64,000 nt of DNA from Larix kaempferi (taxonomy: Eukaryota; Streptophyta; Pinopsida; Pinales; Pinaceae), in NCBI GenBank assembly GCA_027924585.1, contig BSBM01000423.1, positions 5,320,001-5,384,000 of the forward strand, in the 5' to 3' direction. Position numbers and translations under genes: made by a program. The notes below the pieces were generated by a model. The model made no database searches and was not told where the DNA came from. It was given only the letters and a program-made list of their open reading frames with translations. Positions 58,107-64,000 of the stretch are shown in pieces (position 1 is the first letter of the stretch; each line of letters opens with the position of its first letter).

Positions 58107-59580
58107 TGTTGGAGCATAGGCCACAACTATGGTAAAGCTACCAAGTTTTAGGAAAAAGCACTAATTTTTGAAGGAAAAGTGCTAATTTTGAGGAAAAGCA
58201 CCATTTTTGGGCAGAAATGAACAGTGCGTGGTACGACGCCAGATGGATGAGCTCACCGCAGATTGCGGGCCATAAATCGTGGAGCTCGCGCGCACAAGTC
58301 AAAGGAAAGAGTAAATAAGGTGGCCAAGTAGAAAGCTCAACCACCGCAGTAAATGAAGCGGTGGAATATAGGGCTCAGCTACCCTCATTAAGGCAAAGTA
58401 CAAAAGTTATGGTTGCTCGGACCAAGGAAGAGAAACGGGTCGAAGCATTGAAGGCGAAGGACAAGGAGCAAAGAATGACGAAGCGACGCCCATACCCGTG
58501 ATATGCGCCTAAAATTGCGGAGTCTGCAGGAAGCTGCGACGTGACTGCAATCGGTGCCTACAGTACACCTAGCCGTGTCCGAGGTTAGGGTTTTTGGGGA
58601 TCACTGCTGGGAAAGGCACACAGTTTTGTAAAGGTGCGACCCTCAGGGCCACCTATATATATGTGTAATTGAAAAGGGAAAAGGGTTAGAAAAGGGTTGG
58701 ATAGTTACAGAGTTACACAGACAGTCTAAGTTGATGTCTGAGTCATTTGTATTGTTGTATCTTTTAAGCTATTAATGATCATTTTGTGCATGTAAGAAGG
58801 CCGCGATCTCACAGGAAGACCGCTTGGCTTAAGGGCCATTGTATGTATTGACCAGTCGCAAGAGGACTGAGAGGGGAATGTGATTATATGTCTTTGTCAT
58901 GGTAATATCTGTAGAAGAAGAAAATAGATCTAAGAGAAGGGCTCCCAACTATGTGCGTGGAGTTTCCCAGAAAGATCTAAGGCTGCAGCTGTGTGCGCAA
59001 TGGAACTGTGTTATCCCCATCTCAAGATAATATAAAACACAGTTCCTGTGGACCATAGCTTCCTTCCTGGAACTGAACCACGTAATTCTTGTTGTTGTGG
59101 TGATGCTTTATGTGATTGCATTTCTTTGCTTTGATGTCTATGTTTCTATGAATGTTTCGCTATCTTTATGAATGATTATGTAAAGTAAATCCTTGAAGCT
59201 CCCTTAGAAGTTGTACTTATGCATTGTCGAAGGAGTTTGTAAGAACACTGTCGCCACAGCGCTAAAGGAGTGTGTTACTACGCTGTGACGCAAGGGCAGA
59301 GACGATACATAATGTATCGCAGGTAGCGGGTAAGAGACTCGTGTGCAGGTGCGGAGCTACCGCGCAGCTCGGCTGAGAAGAGTGAGTTCCAGCACTGTAG
59401 CGCTGTGAGACCTGTCAAAGAGTAAGACGCTTTATTCAGAGGTTACCTCCAAGAAGGGAAGAGATAAGACTGTAGACTCCACACCACATAGGTTAAGGAA
59501 ACCTGATTCCTTATCCCCCCATAGCCACTTCGGGTGAGACTTCGGGCTGCTGCACAGCTCGTTGCCGAAAGGGCCAGTGC
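58107..59580 (+). repeat. 5' LTR and leader of the plus-strand gypsy
   Basis: Starts TGTTGGAGCATAGGCC. Richer in GC and CpG than its surroundings, with a TATA-like CTATATATATGTG at about 58652-58664. The inner LTR edge and primer site are not identified: no TGGTATCAGAGC-type motif is present, so another tRNA may prime. The partner LTR lies outside the window, so the boundary is uncertain. Confidence 0.5.
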
Positions 59581-62124
59581 GCCAAAGGGGTGTTTGTTGC
59601 TGCGCATCCTGAAAACCTGGGTCTATCCAAAAAGAAGCCAACAAATGGTTTTGTTGTCGGCTTTAACCCTATTATTTTGAAGGAAATGTGGTGCTAGAAT
59701 CCTACAGCTAAAGAAATTCAAGAGTGGTTTGATTCAAAGGCTAGAGAGTTCGCTGAACGTGAAAATAGAATCCCTAGGCTATAGATAGAGGACTGGTTGC
59801 AGAAGCATATTTATACTGAGCTTCATGAAATATTCTTTGTAACATTTGCACTCGAGTTGCATAAGTGGGTATCCAAGCTAGCAGATACTAGACCCACTGT
59901 GCATGTTGATCAACCTATCGTTTGGACTCCTGAGCTAGTTAGCATTTTGAAGCGGGTAGATAATTCTGTGTCCCACGCAGTAGACTTTTGGTTGAATAGT
60001 CTGCTGGAAGGCTTCATCACCGAGTTTGCAGTAGATACGAGAAAGAGCTTCAGTGAGGCTAAGAGGAGCTTGTACAAAGCATACAGGGGTAAGTTCTTAA
60101 ATTCTCTGAACTTGTGGATTAAAATGCTCTTATATGAAAAAGGAAAACTATGCATAGCTTCCGATGAATAGCATAGACAAGTAATGTCCGCAGATTCTGA
60201 TAGTGATCTTGAAGTTATTGGTTGCACTCGTAGCGGAAAACTGTATAAAGTAGGTCTCGACCAGCATTCTTTTGAGTCTAGCCCAGAAGATAGTCGAGCT
60301 CATAGAGTGAGCCATATAGAGAGACAAGGGAGTGCTTATATCCCTTATCACCCTTTTACACCGCAAAAGCCAGACAGGGCTCAGCATAACCCCGCAGTAA
60401 CACCTTCTAGTAGCCCACACATTACTTCTAGTACCTCAGCCCCACCTTTGTTTAACCATCCTGGAGGTAGTACCATAGCACCTCCACGTCAACCTAGCGC
60501 AAGAAGGATGGGTGATGACATGAAGCTACCAACATTTAGAGGAACAGGGCTAGAAGACCCTGAGCAGCACTGGTTTCTATGTGAAGCCATTTGGATGATT
60601 AAGCAAATTAATGATGATGCCGTTAAGTTGGTTCAGTTAGCAACCACACTAAGAGAGAGAGCCTTAACCTAGTTTATGAAATACTCAACAACACAGAATA
60701 GGACGCTTGCTGATGTAAGAAATGCTATGATTAAAGAATTCAAGAAACCTAAATCAAAATCACAATGCATAACAGAACCCAAAGACATAAAACAGTTACC
60801 TACAGAGTCAGTATGGGACTTTGACCATAAGTTCAAAGCCTTGATAGATCAAGTAAGCTTTGAGTTTGCACCGCAGCAGCATAAGGAATAGTTCATTGCT
60901 GCGCTGCTTCCTCATATTAGACTTCCTCTTATGCAACAGAATCTCACTACTCAAGAACAAGCTCTAGAGATGGCTATGAAACTAGAAGCTTCACCAATTT
61001 CTGGAGCAAGCAACGATGTTGTGCAGTTGCAGAACCAAATAGCAAACCTAACTTTGCAAGTGCATGATATTAAGAAAGGAAAGGATGTTAAAGAAGAAAT
61101 TTGGTGTTCAAAGTGTAGAGCACAAGGACATTCAAAGGACCATTGTCCTGTTTTCATAGATTATATTGCAATCGGAGCACCTAACCCTTTACCATAGGAT
61201 CAGGGGCCTTGGTGTGAAATCTGTAGAACTAGAGTCCACAGATCACAAGAGTGTCACTTGTTATAGAAATATGTACAAACTCCAAAGATTCTATATTGAA
61301 ATTTATGTAAATCAGTAGGCCATGGTGAGAACAATTGCAGAGCATATGACCTTATGATAGAAAGAAAACACGATGTTTATAAAGTACAGTCAGAACCACA
61401 AGGACCCACAGCAGGTCCGCAATATGACCTAGCTCGCGAAGGTCGAGGAGGAAATTACAGGGGCCGAGGACACGTAGGAGGTTTTGGTCGTGGAAGAGGA
61501 CAAATCACTTGCTATAACTGTGGAGCTCAAGGCCATTATGCAAGGGATTGCCAAAACCCTACAACCACCTGCAGATACTGTAAATCTTATGATCATGTCA
61601 TTGAAGAATGCCCTCAGTTGATGGCCAAGATGCAAGAAAAGAAGCCACAGGTTAACCAGAATATTCAATTGATTGCAGCAGAAAAAAGAGAACCAGATCC
61701 CACAGTTGATATAGTGACGCGCAGTGCTGCAACCACTGGTGCGCCAGCGTCGGGAACTGGAAAGCCAGCAACACAATGGGTGCACCGTGCTAATATTAAA
61801 CCATCCTCGCTCGACCTACAGAAGCAAAAAGAAGCATTCAAGCAAGCTCAAGAGTATTTCTCAAATCCGCGAGCTTCAAGTTCTGTCGCATTACCGCACA
61901 ATGATATTAGACCGCATGTGCCAAGTCAAGAGAACTTGGTACAAGAGAAGGCTACTACATCTGGAAGACCTGATGAGGAGGATACACTAGGCAGTGTTCA
62001 TGCTTTCCTGAAAAGTTGCTTAAAGTTGTTGCGCAATGAAAAAGCAACTATGGAACTCCAACACCTGTTGGATCAGTGTCAACAATTTGCTTCGATGAAC
62101 ACAGCGCAGCATGCTATTCATTAG
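59581..62124 (+). pseudogene. Gag with five CCHC zinc knuckles, many TAG stops
   Basis: One phase throughout. The N-terminal part (59,700-60,171) includes EIQEWFDSKAREFAEREN and VDFWLNSLLEGFI. The capsid begins with MKLPTFRGTGLEDPEQHWF (60,520-60,580) and ends LPHIRLPLMQQNLTTQEQAL. Knuckles: CSKCRAQGHSKDHC, CEICRTRVHRSQEC, a third whose first Cys is now TGA (then NLCKSVGHGENNC), CYNCGAQGHYARDC and CRYCKSYDHVIEEC. A Gly-Arg box (NYRGRGHVGGFGRGRG) precedes the fourth. Stops: TAG at 59695, 59782, 60169, 60670, 60889, 61195, 61264 and 62122; TGA at 61297. Most sit where Gln would fit. Confidence 0.85.
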
Positions 62125-62640
62125 ATCAGGAGTCATACTAGAACTGGAAGAGAGATGGGACTCACAGTGCAGATTGGAGCATTTGAAATGGACAAAGTCA
62201 TTTTGGATTTAGGCTCAGAAGTTAATGTTCTCACCATGCAGACTTGGGAACAGATGGGTAGTCCTCAACTTATCAGATTTCCTATCCATCTAAGACTAGC
62301 AAATAAGCAACGAGTTTCTCCATTGTACAGATTACCCAATGTACCCATTGATATTGAGGGAGTAAGAAGTTCTGCAGACTTTGAAGTAATCAAAATTCTG
62401 GATGACAGTAGACCTTACCCAACACTTTTAGGCATAGACTGGGCATTTGATAATCTGGCTGTCATTAATTTGAAGAAAAGACAGATGACCTTTGAGGATG
62501 ACCAGATTAGGGTCATTGCACCACTGGATCCCCTTCAAGGACCATGGTATATTGAACCCATTCGAGCAGAAGAAGAAGTGTGCCACATGGAAAGTTTGTA
62601 TCAGATGACTGCTAGTCATAATTATTATGTCAATCCCACA
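62125..62640 (+). pseudogene. Gypsy aspartic protease
   Basis: Open in the Gag phase: MGLTVQIGAFEMDKVILDLG then SEVNVLTMQTW, where D-L-G-S stands at the active-site D-S/T-G position. The flap region is followed by PYPTLLGIDWAFDNLAVI, the usual end of plant retropepsins. No stop falls inside the domain. Confidence 0.8.
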
Positions 62641-63410
62641 GCGGATGGCCATATCAGCTGGCGATGCGATAGCTCGTGTGCATTAGATTCAGAAGCAGGA
62701 CTGGAAAACTGGCAGAATCGCTTACATGAGGTTTCTGCAAGGCGTTGCGCCATGATGACTAAATCCATTCTATGGATTGGCACAGAATTGAATAACACTC
62801 CAATCTTTGATGGTTTAACTAGAGTAAGTGAATTCATACATGCATATGAACAAGAAATCCTAGATGAGCAGCGCATACAAGCATTGGATGTAGCATTGCG
62901 TGCTACACCTGCAAGATGGTGGGGTGCGCATAAAGAAAATATCGACATATGGAAAGACTGTCGCAGGTTGATACTGCGTATATTTCAAGAAACTACAGCA
63001 GGAGTTTTGCGTAAATATGGTGGACAGAGTGACCCCAGGTCACACGTTGAAGCATGTATTTAGCAATGGTCATATATTCCAGAGGATGAATGGGTTCACC
63101 TATTCATCCACACGTTGGATATAGTTCCAAGAAACTAGTACACTGAAACAGAATTGCGCAGAGGCACTATCACTTGGCCTCTCATGATTGAAAGTTTTCA
63201 ACTCACTTTCAGCTTTGAGTCAGAACATCCAAGCATCGATCAGGCTTTAAAGTGTATTAGAAAGAAGATATTTGGACAATGTCCTTTACCAGAGTATTCT
63301 CAACCAGATTGGGCTGTCCAAATGGAACATGCCATGGAATGCTATAATTTCACCACTGGAGAAGAGGATGATGATCCTCGCAACATCAATATTCCAGAGT
63401 AGGAAGGGAC
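62641..63410 (+). pseudogene. Second capsid-like (Gag-like) segment between protease and RT
   Basis: Between protease and RT the phase encodes PIFDGLTRVSEFIHAYEQEI, then LDVALRATPARWWGAHKENI, DIWKDCRRLILRIFQE and, after TAG stops (63061, 63136), WPLMIESFQLTFSFE. The F-D-G opening, helix pattern, A-x-x-W-W and W-x-D-C are what Gag capsid domains show, and the first Gag has the equivalent LPTFRGTG opening. It may be a duplicated or acquired capsid. Ends at TAG 63400. The function is unknown. Confidence 0.6.
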
Positions 63411-64000
63411 ACGCAAAGTCGAAGGCCCTCAGCTTGATATCCCTGCCATTACAGAACACATCAATCTCAAGAAGATTAACATTGGTACATAAGCCGAACC
63501 CAAGTTTGCCTCCATAGGAGATTATTGGGATGATGAAACTGTTGGCCATATTGCAGATTTACTACATGAGTACCAGGATATATTTCCTACCAAGTTTACA
63601 GAAATGAAAGGCATCCTAGGAGATTTAGGAGTTACGCGCATACCTTTGAAAGCGGACGCTAAGCCAGTAAAACAACGCCCGTACAAGTTGAACCCGCGAT
63701 ATAAAGAAAAAGTCAGAGAAGAAATTGATAAGATGCTCGCAGCTGGTATCATTGAGCCAGTAGAGGAAAGTGATTGGATTAGTCCTATGGTGGAACAAGA
63801 GAAAAAGACAAAAGGTGAAATAAGAATCTGCGTGGACCTGCGCAAGCTCAACGACGCATCAGTGCATGATCCATTTCCTACGCCCTTTACAGACGAAGTG
63901 CTTGACAATGTTGGAGGACAAGAGGCTTACTCCTTCACTGATGGCTTTTCAGGATACCATCAGATCAGATTCCATCCAGAGGACCGCCATATGACCACTT
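63411..64000 (+). pseudogene. Gypsy reverse transcriptase, 5' part (runs off the window)
   Basis: Same phase after TAA 63490: HIADLLHEYQDIFP, LGVTRIPLKADAKPVKQRPY, DKMLAAGIIEPVEESDWISP, EIRICVDLRKLNDASVHDPF and YSFTDGFSGYHQIRFHPEDR, which are RT fingers and the first palm Asp. The FxDD motif lies beyond the window. Confidence 0.9.

Larger units (their letters stand above)
58107..64000 (+). mobile_element. Ty3/gypsy element (Tat/Athila-like RT), 3' part beyond the window
   Basis: Begins with TGTTGGAGC inside the outer LTR. A non-coding 5' region of about 1.4 kb (the LTR, whose inner edge I could not fix) is followed by one reading phase, from about 59581 to the end of the window, with Gag, five zinc knuckles, protease, a second capsid-like segment and RT. 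The RT reading SFTDGFSGYHQI resembles the DGFSGYNQI of plant Tat/Athila elements rather than chromoviruses. Thirteen in-frame stops but no frameshift. Confidence 0.85.

Noticed and set aside
58102-58107. TTTAT as the outer gypsy's target duplication
   Set aside because: The left flank is CAATA, and TTTAT also occurs inside the left LTR end, so it belongs to the LTR and not to the target.
59581-63492. Programmed TAG readthrough or a recoded stop in the last gypsy
   Set aside because: One readthrough codon is known in some retroelements, but eleven scattered TAGs plus a TGA in a zinc-knuckle cysteine fit decay better.

Overview
This is nuclear DNA from a land plant with a large, repeat-rich genome. 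I infer a gymnosperm (conifer-like, about 60% sure) from multi-kilobase nested LTR retrotransposons, AT-rich spacers, plant-type primer-binding sites (TGGTATCAGAGC and variants) and a transposon gene family I associate with non-flowering plants. I see no intact host gene. Almost every coding stretch belongs to a mobile element, and most are broken by stops or frameshifts.

Layout. 1-9.8 kb: AT-rich spacer with two fold-back sequences, decayed Ty3/gypsy fragments in both orientations, and a decayed multi-exon gene with a SET methyltransferase domain (5.9-8.9 kb). 9,846-13,368: a gag-only LTR element (TR-GAG type). 13,663-22,214: a long non-coding LTR element (LARD type). From 23,288 to about 58,106: one chromovirus-like gypsy element on the minus strand, swollen to about 35 kb by later insertions. 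These are (a) a Ty1/copia element (25,003-36,659), which itself holds a 280-bp TRIM (28,784-29,063) and a deleted gypsy (30,314-34,701); (b) a 15.7-kb terminal-inverted-repeat DNA transposon (40,257-55,952), which itself holds a nearly complete gypsy (45,868-51,738). From 58,107 a further gypsy element on the plus strand runs off the window; it appears to have inserted inside the outer right LTR.

Main discovery. The DNA transposon has 25-bp perfect TIRs and a 4-bp CTAA target duplication, and sits in a gypsy gag frame. Without its nested gypsy it is about 9.8 kb. It carries two divergent genes. The leftward gene encodes a ParB-like domain followed by a bacterial-type N4/N6 DNA methyltransferase, with motif IV before motif I and motif I split by an intron. 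The rightward gene encodes an acidic repeat region, a DDE-like domain resembling DUF7869 proteins (putative transposase) and a Tudor/BAH-like C-terminus. Between them, inside a predicted 5'-UTR intron, lies a GC-rich palindromic minisatellite. A transposon that carries its own DNA-modifying enzyme, perhaps to mark its own DNA, is the most novel system in the window. Both genes here are pseudogenised.

How the parts relate. Each insertion in the nest is supported by matching target duplications, and in four cases the host reading frame resumes across the insertion. LTR divergence counted by eye (outer about 10% in the part compared, copia about 5%, inner gypsies about 3%) agrees with the nesting order. 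The last gypsy stays in one frame for over 4 kb but has 13 in-frame stops, 11 of them TAG. This fits C-to-T decay of CAG codons in the plant CHG methylation context.
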